Assembly (NCBI RefSeq): GCF_002979455.1
Contig: NZ_PCOU01000011.1
Span: forward strand, 82,226 to 146,225
Length of the DNA stretch: 64,000 nt
Direction of reading: 5' to 3'
DNA from: Chryseobacterium sp. MYb7
GTDB taxonomy: Bacteria; Bacteroidota; Bacteroidia; Flavobacteriales; Weeksellaceae
Shown here: one piece after another, positions 1-8,596 of the stretch
Position numbering within the stretch: position 1 is the stretch's first letter
Layout of the letters: each line of letters opens with the position of its first letter
Program-made: the position numbers and the translations under genes
Notes under the pieces: model-generated
What the model was told of the DNA's origin: nothing
The model's database searches: none
Seen by the model: the letters and a program-made list of their open reading frames with translations, nothing else

Positions 1-389
1 ATAGCAGGAACCAGTATTGAATTGGTCACTAAAAAGACTTTTCCTGCATTGAGTTCTTTAGCTTTTTCAACCAATGCATTTCCCAGCAGATAGCCCAATT
101 TTTTACCTTGCGCTTTAGGGCTTACCGCCATCTTTGATAGCTCAAAAGTAAGAGGATTATCCTCCGTTTTTACTAATGCACAGGTTCCTACGACTTCTCC
201 ATCCAATAAAGCAAAGACAATATGTCCATCTTTATTTAAAATATGTTCTTCAGGATTATCCAGCAGCTTATAATCCCCTGCTTCCATCACAAAAAATGCT
301 TTGATCCATTCTTCATTCAAAGCTTTGAAAGCTTCTTTATACTGAGATTCGTAGGCTACAATTTTTACTTCATTCTTAGTATCATTCAT
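1..389 (-). CDS. GNAT family N-acetyltransferase (3' end cut by window)
   Basis: Reading from the ATG at 389 gives a protein beginning MNDTKNEVKIVAYESQ that stays open to base 1, so the C-terminus lies outside the window. It has the GNAT core: a strand ending in LDGEVVGTCALV, then ELSKMAVSPKAQGKKLGYLL, where QGKKLG matches the acetyl-CoA pyrophosphate loop (Q/RxxGxG/A). The family transfers acetyl groups from acetyl-CoA to amines; the substrate cannot be told. It starts 14 bases after the MocR-type regulator gene ends, on the same strand, so the two are probably co-transcribed. Confidence 0.85.
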   Translation of the reverse strand, partial: MNDTKNEVKIVAYESQYKEAFKALNEEWIKAFFVMEAGDYKLLDNPEEHILNKDGHIVFALLDGEVVGTCALVKTEDNPLTFELSKMAVSPKAQGKKLGYLLGNALVEKAKELNAGKVFLVTNSILVPA

Positions 390-403
390 CACTATAAGGT
401 TTA

Positions 404-1819
404 TTAAATTCTATTTTTTATCATTTTTCCCAACTTTTCCAGGTCACTTTCCACTCTGTCTGTCCATTCTAATGCATAATTCAGACGCATACAGTTCTGA
501 TACCGATTATATTGTGAAAACATTCTTCCGGGGGCAAAGTTTACTTTCTGGCTTACGGCAGCATCATAAAGATCTTCTGTACAGACTCTCTTATCCAGCT
601 CCAGCCAGAGCATAAAACCTCCTTTGGGTTCCGAAATTTTGGTATTATCCGGAAAATATTCAATCACCGATTTTTGGATCTGAAGGTAGTTGGCGTACAA
701 TTTTTTTCTGAACATTCTCAAATGATGATCATAGCGCCCGTGAGCAAGGAAATCTGTAATCACATCTGAAAACAAAGAAGGACCACTTACCGTCTGAACC
801 AATTTTTGGCGGATGATTTTTTCTTTAAATTTCCCCGGAGCCACCCATCCTACTCTAAAACCCGGAGCCAATGTTTTGGAAACAGAACCTACCCACATCA
901 CAATTCCTGCTTCATCATAAAACTTACATGGTTTTGGTCTTCCTGCTCCGAAATAGATATTTCCATACACATCATCTTCAACCAAAGGAACGTTATACTC
1001 AGTAAGCATTTTCACCAGCTCTTTTTTGTTTTCGTCTGGCATCTGAAACCCAAGGGGGTTGTTATAGTTCACCACAAAACAACATGCAGAAAGCTTTGGG
1101 AGAACCTTTTTTAAAGCATCCAGATCCACTCCCGTAATGGGATGGGTAGGAATTTCTACCGCCTTTAATCCCAATAACTGAATCGCCTGAAGAATTCCAA
1201 AATACACAGGACTTTCCACCGCCACGGAATCTCCCGGTTGTGTCACAGCCATTAAGCAATTGTAAACGGCATTCATCGCTCCGGAAGTAATAACCAGATC
1301 ATCTTCTGTAATCCTTCCTTCCATAACCATCGACCATTTGGCAATTTCCCGGCGAAGTTCCTCACTTCCCTGTACAGGCTCATAATTGGTTCCACTGTCA
1401 TTTTTTCTCTTGATCACATCAATCATACATTTCTTCATCTTGGCCACCGGAAGAAGGCTTTTCCCCGGAATTCCCAATCCAAACTGTGTAATATCTGTTC
1501 CACTAATCACTCCAAATACTTTATCAATAAGGTCTTGCGGTGTATTCTTTTTTTCTGAAACCTTCATCTGAGCTACGGAAGGCAGCGCTAGTTTTCGCTT
1601 TGAAGTCTGGCTTACATAGTATCCATATTTAGGGCGTGATTCTACCAGAGAACGGCTTTCCAGTTCCATATAAGCCTGTTTTATGGTATTCAGACTCACA
1701 TTATATAACTTTTGGGCGCTTCTCAATGAAGGCAGCCTTTCTCCAAACTGCAGGGTTTCACTTTTAATCTGCTCTGTGACAGAATTGGCTATTTTAAGGT
1801 ACAGAACATCTTTAGACAT
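404..1819 (-). CDS. MocR-type GntR/aminotransferase transcriptional regulator
   Basis: The 471-residue protein has the MocR/PdxR architecture. Residues about 1-75 form a GntR winged helix (ERLPSLRSAQKLYNVSLNT, then AYMELESRSLVESRPKYGYY). A fold-type I aminotransferase domain follows, with NYNNPLGFQMP, VEDDVYGNIYF and the PLP-binding lysine in SVSKTLAPGFRVGW. Such proteins use PLP or an external amine as effector and often control vitamin B6, amino-acid or GABA genes. The target here is unknown; the acetyltransferase gene 14 bases downstream is a candidate partner. The length is normal for the family. Confidence 0.88.
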   Translation of the reverse strand: MSKDVLYLKIANSVTEQIKSETLQFGERLPSLRSAQKLYNVSLNTIKQAYMELESRSLVESRPKYGYYVSQTSKRKLALPSVAQMKVSEKKNTPQDLIDKVFGVISGTDITQFGLGIPGKSLLPVAKMKKCMIDVIKRKNDSGTNYEPVQGSEELRREIAKWSMVMEGRITEDDLVITSGAMNAVYNCLMAVTQPGDSVAVESPVYFGILQAIQLLGLKAVEIPTHPITGVDLDALKKVLPKLSACCFVVNYNNPLGFQMPDENKKELVKMLTEYNVPLVEDDVYGNIYFGAGRPKPCKFYDEAGIVMWVGSVSKTLAPGFRVGWVAPGKFKEKIIRQKLVQTVSGPSLFSDVITDFLAHGRYDHHLRMFRKKLYANYLQIQKSVIEYFPDNTKISEPKGGFMLWLELDKRVCTEDLYDAAVSQKVNFAPGRMFSQYNRYQNCMRLNYALEWTDRVESDLEKLGKMIKNRI

Positions 1820-1860
1820 AGAATCAGTGTTTTACGTAAATGTACAATTTTATCCTCTCT

Positions 1861-2229
1861 TTATTCAGGATTCAGCCAGCTGATCATACTGCTGATACTG
1901 CTTTTTAATTGTTCTTGATCTTTGAAATTGGGTGTATTATTATTTTTAAAATATCTTTCAGCACGGGAAAAGAAATTTCTCTTTTCGGCTTCTGTCATTT
2001 TGTTTTTATCATAAATTTTAAAAGAGATTTCATCATTTTCATTCACGATAAGACTTGCAAAAGCTATAGTTTCCCTTCCATTTTTAGCCAAAAGAAAAGG
2101 TAGACCAAAGTTTTGGTCTGCTTTCTTCAGATTCTGTGTTTCCAGAAATATGTTCTTCAGCACCAACATGTCTGATACATAAGCCTCAGCATATTGAAAC
2201 TGTTTCTGATGTTGAGTTATTGTTTCCAT
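1861..2229 (-). CDS. Hypothetical protein, 122 aa
   Basis: I do not recognise a family. It is a charged, probably cytosolic protein without signal peptide or membrane segment. The middle (FLLAKNGRETIAFASLIVNENDEISFKIYDK) could be a small beta sheet, and the C-terminal third is helical and ends in SMISWLNPE. It ends 41 bases before the MocR-type regulator starts on the same strand, so it may head that transcription unit. Confidence 0.6.
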   Translation of the reverse strand: METITQHQKQFQYAEAYVSDMLVLKNIFLETQNLKKADQNFGLPFLLAKNGRETIAFASLIVNENDEISFKIYDKNKMTEAEKRNFFSRAERYFKNNNTPNFKDQEQLKSSISSMISWLNPE

Positions 2230-2375
2230 ATTTTCTTCTTTAGCTAAACAAAATTATGGACTATTTAATTTTGGATACAGATACAGAACTCTAGAATATT
2301 ATGGGTACAGAATTTTTTATCTAATTAATTTTATCTCTCTCGGATTAAACAGCTTTCGCAGATTATTTGGTACAT

Positions 2376-2411
2376 AAAAATCCCTATGTAATCAAATACA
2401 CAGGGATTTTT
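2376..2411. terminator. Probable bidirectional terminator
   Basis: The arms AAAAATCCCT (2376-2385) and AGGGATTTTT (2402-2411) can pair into a 10-bp stem with A and T tracts on its flanks. It lies just after the stop of the 2441-3145 gene on the minus strand. Confidence 0.7.
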
Positions 2412-2440
2412 ACTAGCTAAAAGGCTTTATAATTTCGATT

Positions 2441-3145
2441 TTATTTAAAATCTTTATCCTCAATGTTTTTATTATAATACAAATCTACAAGGGTTGCTTC
2501 CTGACTTTCATTTTCAGAAAGAAAAGTTGATTTAGTAGCATACCAAAGATCTCCGAACTTCTTGTAATCACTTTGTAACACCGTCGAAAAAGTATTCTTT
2601 TCTCCATTTTCCACCGTTTCTTCTTTACTTAAAAAGAATGATTTTACATCATAATACAGATAAGTCACTTTGCCAGTTACATAGGTCGCCTTTATTTTAT
2701 AATAAATCTTATCTGGATTTTCTTCAATAAGTTCAATTTTGTATAATTTCGGATCTATATAGGCAAGTTCATTAATAATGTACTTTCTGTCAGCTTTATC
2801 TTTAAACTCAGCAGGATCAGCCAATTTTCTCTCTCCATTGACCAACTCATAACCAGTTTTCCCATCAAACCATGATCTGTATACAATCCTTCCCTGATAT
2901 TCAATTTCAAAACTGCCTTTATTAGGAACCATTTCTTTGGTAATCCAATGCACATTCCGGCCGTCCATTACCGTTTCTGATTTGGAATAAAGTGTTTTTA
3001 TACTGCTTAAAAGCTGTTTCCCTCCTTCTGCCTGAATGGCTTTTTCTATAATTTCTTTGGCTTTGCTTTCGCTGGATGTCTGTGAGAATAATGGGTTGGA
3101 CGCAGCTATCATGCTAACGACTACAATGGTATTGAATAATTTCAT
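2441..3145 (-). CDS. Exported LolA/LppX-fold-like protein
   Basis: The 234-residue protein has a signal peptide (MKLFNTIVVVSMIAASNPLFSQ) and no further membrane segment. The mature part has the feel of outer-membrane lipoprotein-sorting-like proteins: an N-terminal helix (AKEIIEKAIQAEGGKQLLSSIK), then many beta strands such as GSFEIEYQGRIVYRSWFDG, VTYLYYDVKSFFLSKEE and YKKFGDLWYATKSTF. Proteins of this half-barrel fold often carry lipids or lipoproteins in the periplasm, but no substrate can be inferred. It stands alone with its own terminator. Confidence 0.65.
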   Translation of the reverse strand: MKLFNTIVVVSMIAASNPLFSQTSSESKAKEIIEKAIQAEGGKQLLSSIKTLYSKSETVMDGRNVHWITKEMVPNKGSFEIEYQGRIVYRSWFDGKTGYELVNGERKLADPAEFKDKADRKYIINELAYIDPKLYKIELIEENPDKIYYKIKATYVTGKVTYLYYDVKSFFLSKEETVENGEKNTFSTVLQSDYKKFGDLWYATKSTFLSENESQEATLVDLYYNKNIEDKDFK

Positions 3146-3444
3146 GGTTTTATTTTTTCTGGAACAAATGTAGCAAAAGACATTTCAATTTTTAAATAAT
3201 TTAAAATTATTTGTAATCAAATATAATCGGCAAAACTAACCGTAAATAATCGCAGAACTAAATGTAAAGGAAAAAAACACGTATTATGCATCAATACTTA
3301 ATATTTACTGTTTTTTAAACGTGTTTTAATTAAGCTTTAAAACAAATTTAAAAGCCCCAATATTTATAAAATGATCTTTTATTGTTTTCAAAATTAATAT
3401 GTCTATAGTTTATACTTTCAGTCCGTATTAAATTTAATTAGTTC
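3146..3444. other. AT-rich intergenic stretch
   Basis: This 299-base gap is very AT-rich. I see an imperfect inverted pair (AAACACGT at 3276-3283 and ACGTGTTT at 3319-3326), but no gene, RNA or clear promoter. Confidence 0.4.
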
Positions 3445-3942
3445 TTATTTTTGATTATGTCGCCAATGAATAAATTTTTGTGTTGATTGTGGATCGCTTT
3501 TAAACCAAAGATCCATATCTTTTAAAAGTTCGGCATTTTCTTTAGACATGATCACATTATTTTTTAAAAGCTGTTCTTTATATTCTTTTTGGGTAAGGGC
3601 TTTGGTTTCAGAAGCTTTGGAATAGACAAAAAATAAAACTCCGAAACTAATAATTAACATTGCAAAAGAAGATAACCAAATATAAAGGCTTAGTTTCGGC
3701 ACTTTTAAACGCGAATTAAGACGTTCTATGTTTTCTTCTGTTCTTTCCTTGTAAAAAGAATTTAGATAGCTTAAATCAGGCTCTATTTGCATGGTTTTGA
3801 GTTCTACAATTTTATATTCAAGTTGTGTTATAACTTGTTCAATCTCATTGGCTATTCTTTCTTCTTTAAGAACATTTGAATTGATTTTTTCTGCATTAGA
3901 GGACATAATTTCCATTATTTCCTGATTAGTATATTCCGCCAT
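3445..3942 (-). CDS. Hypothetical coiled-coil protein with one membrane helix
   Basis: The 165-residue protein has a charged, heptad-like N-terminal half (EKINSNVLKEERIANEIEQ and ERTEENIERLNSRL). One transmembrane helix follows at about 85-108 (LSLYIWLSSFAMLIISFGVLFFVY), then a charged tail ending DPQSTQKFIHWRHNQK. There is no signal peptide, so both soluble parts depend on one anchor. I do not recognise the family. Accessory genes of conjugative or mobilisable Bacteroidota elements often look like this, which is only a hint. Confidence 0.6.
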   Translation of the reverse strand: MAEYTNQEIMEIMSSNAEKINSNVLKEERIANEIEQVITQLEYKIVELKTMQIEPDLSYLNSFYKERTEENIERLNSRLKVPKLSLYIWLSSFAMLIISFGVLFFVYSKASETKALTQKEYKEQLLKNNVIMSKENAELLKDMDLWFKSDPQSTQKFIHWRHNQK

Positions 3943-4126
3943 TTAAATTTATTTATATTCCAAATTTATAATTTATTCTCTTACATAGTTGCAGTAAAAA
4001 TTATATTTTACACTTGTTACGGAAAACCGTATTTTTTTTAATGCAATTTTTTTTATCTATGCAAAAGCAAGTATCAGAGCTATTTAACATAAAAAAAATA
4101 ATTCTCACTTGATTTGATTTATTTTA

Positions 4127-4134
4127 TATTTTTG
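4127..4134 (+). promoter_or_regulatory. Candidate -7 promoter element (TATTTTTG)
   Basis: TATTTTTG fits the Bacteroidota TAnnTTTG -7 consensus and lies 43 bases before the ATG of the 71-residue secreted protein. TTG at 4109-4111 could be the -33 element, but a spacer of 15 is shorter than the usual 17-23. Confidence 0.4.
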
Positions 4135-4177
4135 AGATACATTTTTAAATTAATAACTAATCATTAAAAAAACGATT

Positions 4178-4393
4178 ATGAAAAAAACAGTTTTATTAGG
4201 CGCTTTATTAATCGCTGGTGTAGTAAGTGCATTTCCTTTTAGAACCTCATGCGGAAAAGTACTTCAAGTTAGTCAAACTATCGCTGATCACATGTCACAA
4301 AATCAATTAGCTGGCTATCTTACAGACTTAAACGGTGAAACATGCCCTCAACATGCAGGCTCAACTGTAGTAACAGTGATTTATAGCCACTAA
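4178..4393 (+). CDS. Small secreted two-cysteine protein, 71 aa
   Basis: A clear Sec signal peptide (MKKTVLLGALLIAGVVSAFP) precedes a mature part of about 50 residues with two cysteines (RTSCGKV and GETCPQH) that could form a disulfide. It has its own terminator and sits 65 bases before a GLPGLI gene. Small exported proteins with nearly this leader recur in Chryseobacterium, in my memory. I know no function; a peptide-like signal or a GLPGLI partner is speculation. Confidence 0.7.
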   Translation: MKKTVLLGALLIAGVVSAFPFRTSCGKVLQVSQTIADHMSQNQLAGYLTDLNGETCPQHAGSTVVTVIYSH

Positions 4394-4413
4394 TAATTAA
4401 AAAAATTACTAAT

Positions 4414-4439
4414 AAGACCGTCATAAGTGTGGCGGTCTT
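4414..4439 (+). terminator. Rho-independent terminator
   Basis: AAGACCG (4414-4420) pairs with CGGTCTT (4433-4439), followed by a T run. It lies directly after the 71-residue protein gene. Confidence 0.85.
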
Positions 4440-4458
4440 TTTTTAATAATGAGCAAAA

Positions 4459-5238
4459 ATGAAAAAGATTATACTATTACTAAATTTGTTAATCGTAACC
4501 TTATTTTATTGTCAGAAAAAATTTGATGTAGTTTTTGAAGCCGATTATAAATTAAACTACAAACTTAATAAAGCTAGTAATTATAAAAAAACTACAACAT
4601 TCGCCCTTTTGATAAATCAGGATGCTTCTTTTTTTAAAAACATGAATAAGTATATAGCAGATTCTTTAGAAGTGGAAAAAGTAGACGTACCTTTAAATGA
4701 ATCAATGAAGTATGTTACGGATTTTCGAGAAACAATTGGTACTACATCTGCAAAATTATATATTACAACAGAGATAAATTATATTGATTATTCATATGAA
4801 GAACCTAATAATATAAACTGGAAAGTAAAAAATGAATTTAAAACTATATTAGGTTTTAAATGTCAAAAAGCTGAAACAACGAAATATGGACGAACCTGGA
4901 CGGCTTGGTTTACAACTGATATACCATTTCAATATGGACCATATAAATTTAATGGTCTTCCGGGCTTAATTACTGAATTATATGACAGTAAAGACGATTA
5001 TCATTACACCATATATTCCTTTAGAAAAAGAAAATATACTTGTAAATCGGCTAATATTGCTACTAATGCAAAGAAAACAACAAAAGAAAAAATTTGGGAG
5101 CTTCTAAAAAATAAGATTGCTGGCAGAATGCAGGTTCATGAAGAGTTTATAGAGAATAAAGATGATTTAGAAATGATCAGGCGGAATGCAATAGAAGCCG
5201 AAAAAAATTTAAATCCAATCGAATTAAGTATATACTAA
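4459..5238 (+). CDS. GLPGLI family protein
   Basis: The 259-residue exported protein (signal MKKIILLLNLLIVTLFYC) carries the signature stretch YKFNGLPGLITELYDSKDDY at about residues 170-190. It is preceded by the family's usual block KTILGFKCQKAETTKYGRTW, TAWFTTDIPFQYGP. GLPGLI proteins are Bacteroidota-specific exported proteins of unknown function, often next to TonB-receptor-like genes. The length fits the family. A second, longer member lies at 32501-33397. Confidence 0.92.
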   Translation: MKKIILLLNLLIVTLFYCQKKFDVVFEADYKLNYKLNKASNYKKTTTFALLINQDASFFKNMNKYIADSLEVEKVDVPLNESMKYVTDFRETIGTTSAKLYITTEINYIDYSYEEPNNINWKVKNEFKTILGFKCQKAETTKYGRTWTAWFTTDIPFQYGPYKFNGLPGLITELYDSKDDYHYTIYSFRKRKYTCKSANIATNAKKTTKEKIWELLKNKIAGRMQVHEEFIENKDDLEMIRRNAIEAEKNLNPIELSIY

Positions 5239-5264
5239 AAACATCTTTAAAAGATGTTTTTTTT
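5237..5264 (+). terminator. Rho-independent terminator
   Basis: AAAACATCTT and its reverse complement flank a tiny loop and run into a T tract, overlapping the stop of the GLPGLI gene. Confidence 0.8.
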
Positions 5265-5277
5265 TATTTAAAGAGTA

Positions 5278-5916
5278 TTGTTAAATTTTATTTTAAATAC
5301 TAATTTTAAAGCTAATTCTAAAACATTGAAAAATAAACTATCAACAGCCTTACTGGCTCTATTTTTTGGTTGCATTGGTGCGCATAGATTTTATTTAAAT
5401 CAAGATAGAAAGGGATATAAATATCTATACCTGTCTATATCAATTATCGGATTATATTTAATAAGATATTTTTTTGATATCGATACCAAATTTACATTAA
5501 TTCTGAACTATAGTTTACTTGCAATATTGTTTAGCATTATAGTATTCGACTTTTTTTATTTTCTTATAATCACTGATGATAAATTCGATGATAAGTATAA
5601 TGGATATAATGGAAATACCTATTTTAAAGAAATTCAAAATGAAATTGATACATATTACCGATACATTAAAAATATTGATTTGATTGCAATTAAAAATGGT
5701 GATTTTAAAGAAGGTTCTTACAATGGTTTAATAAAAGAACTGATGGATATCTACGATAAGATGATCAATGTACCTCCTGCACAAATTTATCTTTACCGAA
5801 ATGATTTTCACAAATTACAAGATGAAATTAATAAGATCAATATTTCTTTAGGTGATCCTAAAATCAACTACTTTAATTTTTTTAATACTTATTTACCGGA
5901 CGATGATTCTTTTTAA
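5278..5916 (+). CDS. TM2 domain membrane protein (probable TTG start)
   Basis: The 212-residue protein begins with a TM2 unit: KLSTALLALFFGCIGAHRFYLNQDRKGYKYLYL has the family's GxxGxHRFYL core, and two more hydrophobic segments follow to about residue 105. The rest is soluble and helical (EIQNEIDTYYRYIKNI, IYLYRNDFHKLQDEI). No in-frame ATG exists before the TM2 core, and an in-frame stop at 5269-5271 bounds the frame, so TTG at 5278 is the best start. Its 3' end overlaps the DUF2971 gene by 14 bases, implying co-translation. Confidence 0.75.
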   Translation: MLNFILNTNFKANSKTLKNKLSTALLALFFGCIGAHRFYLNQDRKGYKYLYLSISIIGLYLIRYFFDIDTKFTLILNYSLLAILFSIIVFDFFYFLIITDDKFDDKYNGYNGNTYFKEIQNEIDTYYRYIKNIDLIAIKNGDFKEGSYNGLIKELMDIYDKMINVPPAQIYLYRNDFHKLQDEINKINISLGDPKINYFNFFNTYLPDDDSF

Positions 5917-6673
5917 ATATAAATCAATCGAGTTTGCTCCTGAAGATAAAACCTATTCAACATCATTTTTAAGAGATTGTAGATGTTTATTAAATAATCA
6001 GCTATGGTTTTCATCTTTGAAATATTTGAATGATCCTTTTGAAGGTGTATTTCAAATAGACAATTACGCAAGTTCAGCAATAAAATTGTTTAAGAAAAAT
6101 ATTAACATCAAAAAGGTAGAGAAACTTAAAATTGATGTTATAAAAATGATGCAGGATACATGTGGTATTTTATCACTAACCACCGACAACCAAAATTTAT
6201 TAATGTGGTCTCATTACACAAATAATCAAAAAGGTTATTGCCTTGAATTTGATTTAGAACCTGGAAACTTTATAGGCTACAACAATAAAAAAATAAACTC
6301 CAAAAACGTAAACTTTAAAAAAGTTAGTTATTCAAATACTTATCCTAAAACTTCTATTTTAAATAGTGATCATAAAATGATTTTTGGATTTAAAAGTAAG
6401 TGTTGGAATTACGAAAAAGAATACCGTTTTATAAGTAATAATTCCGGACTGTACACTCATAATGATGGATGTCTAAAAACAATATATTTAGGATCTGAAT
6501 GTGATTTTATAGATGAAATTTTACTTTGCTCTATAGCTTTTGTTAAGGGAGCAAAGGTTTATAAGGCAAAACTTTTTTCAGATAAGTTTGAACTCTACTT
6601 TCTTCCTTATGATCTTGAATCTTTAAATAGAAAAATCAATTGTCAAAAATTCGTTGAAAGTCTTTTTAATTAA
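5903..6673 (+). CDS. DUF2971 domain protein
   Basis: Starting at the ATG at 5903 (inside the 3' end of the TM2 gene) gives 256 residues beginning MILFKYKSIEFAPEDKTYST, the usual beginning for DUF2971. An in-frame ATG at 5852 would add 17 residues that do not fit. The family hallmark LMWSHYTNNQKGYCLEFDLE is at about residues 103-122, and LWFSSLKYLNDPFEG near the N-terminus also fits. DUF2971 proteins are uncharacterised, common in accessory regions and sometimes near defence genes. The 14-bp overlap suggests a two-gene module. Confidence 0.85.
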   Translation: MILFKYKSIEFAPEDKTYSTSFLRDCRCLLNNQLWFSSLKYLNDPFEGVFQIDNYASSAIKLFKKNINIKKVEKLKIDVIKMMQDTCGILSLTTDNQNLLMWSHYTNNQKGYCLEFDLEPGNFIGYNNKKINSKNVNFKKVSYSNTYPKTSILNSDHKMIFGFKSKCWNYEKEYRFISNNSGLYTHNDGCLKTIYLGSECDFIDEILLCSIAFVKGAKVYKAKLFSDKFELYFLPYDLESLNRKINCQKFVESLFN

Positions 6674-6785
6674 ACAGTTCAAAAATTTGTGTTTCACCAT
6701 TACCCAATAATTAAAATAATTTATTTTAAGCTGTCAAAATTTTGTTGTTAAATTATCTCAACTGTTATCGTTTTTAATATTTTTG

Positions 6786-6995
6786 TCATTCTACATTAGG
6801 ATAAATTCTATTTAATTCTCTATCTATTGGGGTGTTCAAAATTGTATTTAATGTAGTTCGACTTATTGGATATACTGGGTAAATGTATTTCCTTAAAATA
6901 ACGGTATCGGGGATATCTTCGGTCTTATATTTCAAATATAGATCCCTTATGTTTTTATAGCGTATTAAAGTGTTTTTTTGAATATTGGAAGCCAT
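6786..6995 (-). CDS. Small hypothetical protein, 69 aa
   Basis: A basic, tyrosine- and isoleucine-rich small protein (MASNIQKNTLIRYKNIRDLY, then TLNTILNTPIDRELNRIYPN). The spacing of SRTTLNTILNTP could be a short DNA-binding helix pair, but no family is recognised. It diverges from the 76-residue gene at 7042 across 46 bases. It may be the last gene of the Mu-like element or may lie outside it. Confidence 0.5.
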   Translation of the reverse strand: MASNIQKNTLIRYKNIRDLYLKYKTEDIPDTVILRKYIYPVYPISRTTLNTILNTPIDRELNRIYPNVE

Positions 6996-7041
6996 TTTAT
7001 AAAATACTTTATGTAATTATAAATTTAGTATATTCAGTTTT

Positions 7042-7272
7042 ATGAAAAAAGAAGTATTATTCAATGGTAGGGATCTTTCAAAAATAACCCAAAACGACCT
7101 AAGTAAAATTTATCCGACCTTAAACCCTCTTTTAATTTCTACCGACGAAAATATTAAAGGTGATAAATTAAGAGTTTTAGAATTGTTAGTATTTGCAGAA
7201 AATTATAATATTGGTGATCTGCAAAGTAAATTAGCCACTATATATAAAAAGGTCTACCCAGATATTTTTTAA
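7042..7272 (+). CDS. Small hypothetical protein, 76 aa
   Basis: A soluble small protein (MKKEVLFNGRDLSKITQNDL) with a helical C-terminal half (KLRVLELLVFAENYNIGDLQ). No family is recognised. It runs opposite to its phage-like neighbours. Confidence 0.5.
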   Translation: MKKEVLFNGRDLSKITQNDLSKIYPTLNPLLISTDENIKGDKLRVLELLVFAENYNIGDLQSKLATIYKKVYPDIF

Positions 7273-7330
7273 TGATAAAAATAGAAACAGTATCACTTTG
7301 ATGGTGTTTTTATTGTAGTTTAGTGAAAAT

Positions 7331-7915
7331 TTAACCTCTATATCCATAATTTGCCCACTCCGGTCTCTCACTTTGAATTTTGGTTCTGTTTTCTTCTGTA
7401 AGTTCAGTAGGTATTTTTAGTAATTGATCGTTTATGAGAGGTAGGGCATATTCTGATATAGAATACGGCCAATACTGACCAGTAATAGTTGCGGTTCCAG
7501 TGTTAGAAGCTTTATATATTATCATCTTATTTTCTAAGCTCACAACAGTTTCATTTAAAAATGGTAATTGAAGTGTTGATTTTCCATTAATAAAAAACTC
7601 TCTTAATACAAATATTTCATGATTTGTTAACCTTTGAAGGTTTTTGATTACTGCTTTTTTCACTTTTTTATTAGTGATTTTGTCTCTAATAATTCTTATG
7701 ATATATGATATTAACGACACTAATAAGAAACCTATTGATGTAATAAAGGTTATTCCAATAAATTTTCCGTATTCTGAAATAAATGATTCAAGTTTCAAAT
7801 GCTGTATATATTGTTCGGGTGTAAACAATAAAATAGCTGAAATAATGAACAATAAAAAAATAAGTTTCATTGGTATTTTGTCCCAATCAAAAAGCTTCCC
7901 TATTAAATTTTCCAT
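7331..7915 (-). CDS. SieB-like superinfection exclusion membrane protein
   Basis: The 194-residue protein opens with FDWDKIPMKLIFLLFIISAILLF, then a short periplasmic loop and a second hydrophobic helix (FIGITFITSIGFLLVSLISYII). A cytoplasmic part with KAVIKNLQRLTNHEIFVLREFF follows. A W-K-I-P start, two N-terminal helices and a small regulatory-looking cytosolic domain fit the SieB family, which in lambdoid prophages stops development of superinfecting phages. Its place beside phage genes agrees. The assignment is by pattern only. Confidence 0.6.
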   Translation of the reverse strand: MENLIGKLFDWDKIPMKLIFLLFIISAILLFTPEQYIQHLKLESFISEYGKFIGITFITSIGFLLVSLISYIIRIIRDKITNKKVKKAVIKNLQRLTNHEIFVLREFFINGKSTLQLPFLNETVVSLENKMIIYKASNTGTATITGQYWPYSISEYALPLINDQLLKIPTELTEENRTKIQSERPEWANYGYRG

Positions 7916-8000
7916 GTTTATTTATACGTTTTTTTAAAAATGTAATTTACGAAATAATATAAAATTTCTGTAGATAACTTTGGGGTTATTACGAATAAAA

Positions 8001-8030
8001 AAAGCAGTGATCAACTTTGATCACTGCTTT
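8001..8030. terminator. Strong hairpin terminator overlapping a stop codon
   Basis: AAAGCAGTGATCA (8001-8013) and TGATCACTGCTTT (8018-8030) form a perfect 13-bp stem with a 4-base loop, flanked by A and T runs. The TGA of the 8021-8596 gene lies within it, so it closes the phage minus-strand unit. Confidence 0.85.
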
Positions 8031-8596
8031 AATATTCTATCGGCTTTACAATCCTCTATTAACTTATTTAGATAAAAATAAACCGTTCTTTGAGCGTCTC
8101 TTACCGTAATATTATGAAGGATTGATAAATTTCGATAACCCGGCATATTAAAAGAAAAATAAGCTCTAAAAATCGAAATATTTGGCAGATGTTTATATTT
8201 AATAAAAAAATTTCTTTGATCTAAAACAATTTTAAGGTGCATACGATATTTGAAGACATCTTTTAAATTAAAAGTTTCTTTGGATCCATAATAATATTTT
8301 AGAATTTCAATAATATCATTTTCTAATGGAGGATCTATTTTGTCTAATTTGGTCTTATACTCTAAATTTTCAATATTGAAATTCTGATTATTTCCGTCTA
8401 TATATTTTATTTGTCCTGTTTTCATTGGGATCTTCTTAAATGTCTCTATCATTAATTTAGGAAGACTTATTGACGTATTTTTAAAGGTAAAATAACCACG
8501 TTTGCTTACCTTTAGAATTTCATCTCTTTTTGTATTTTTAACGGATCCGGTTTTACTGATACTTATTCCCGGAATTTTTGTTTTATAATAACTCAT
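8021..8596 (-). CDS. Phage-associated protein with HNH/NUMOD4-like fragment
   Basis: In this 191-residue protein, SVKNTKRDEILKVSKRGYFT and GQIKYIDGNNQNFNIENLEY resemble the N-terminal half of phage HNH endonucleases (hIDGnxxNNxxxNL). The usual catalytic HH pair is absent. The C-terminal 90 residues are helical and include TVRDAQRTVYFYLNKLIEDC. It may be a DNA-binding regulator derived from an HNH protein. It overlaps the upstream gene by 4 bases, so the two are translationally coupled. Confidence 0.5.
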   Translation of the reverse strand: MSYYKTKIPGISISKTGSVKNTKRDEILKVSKRGYFTFKNTSISLPKLMIETFKKIPMKTGQIKYIDGNNQNFNIENLEYKTKLDKIDPPLENDIIEILKYYYGSKETFNLKDVFKYRMHLKIVLDQRNFFIKYKHLPNISIFRAYFSFNMPGYRNLSILHNITVRDAQRTVYFYLNKLIEDCKADRILKQ

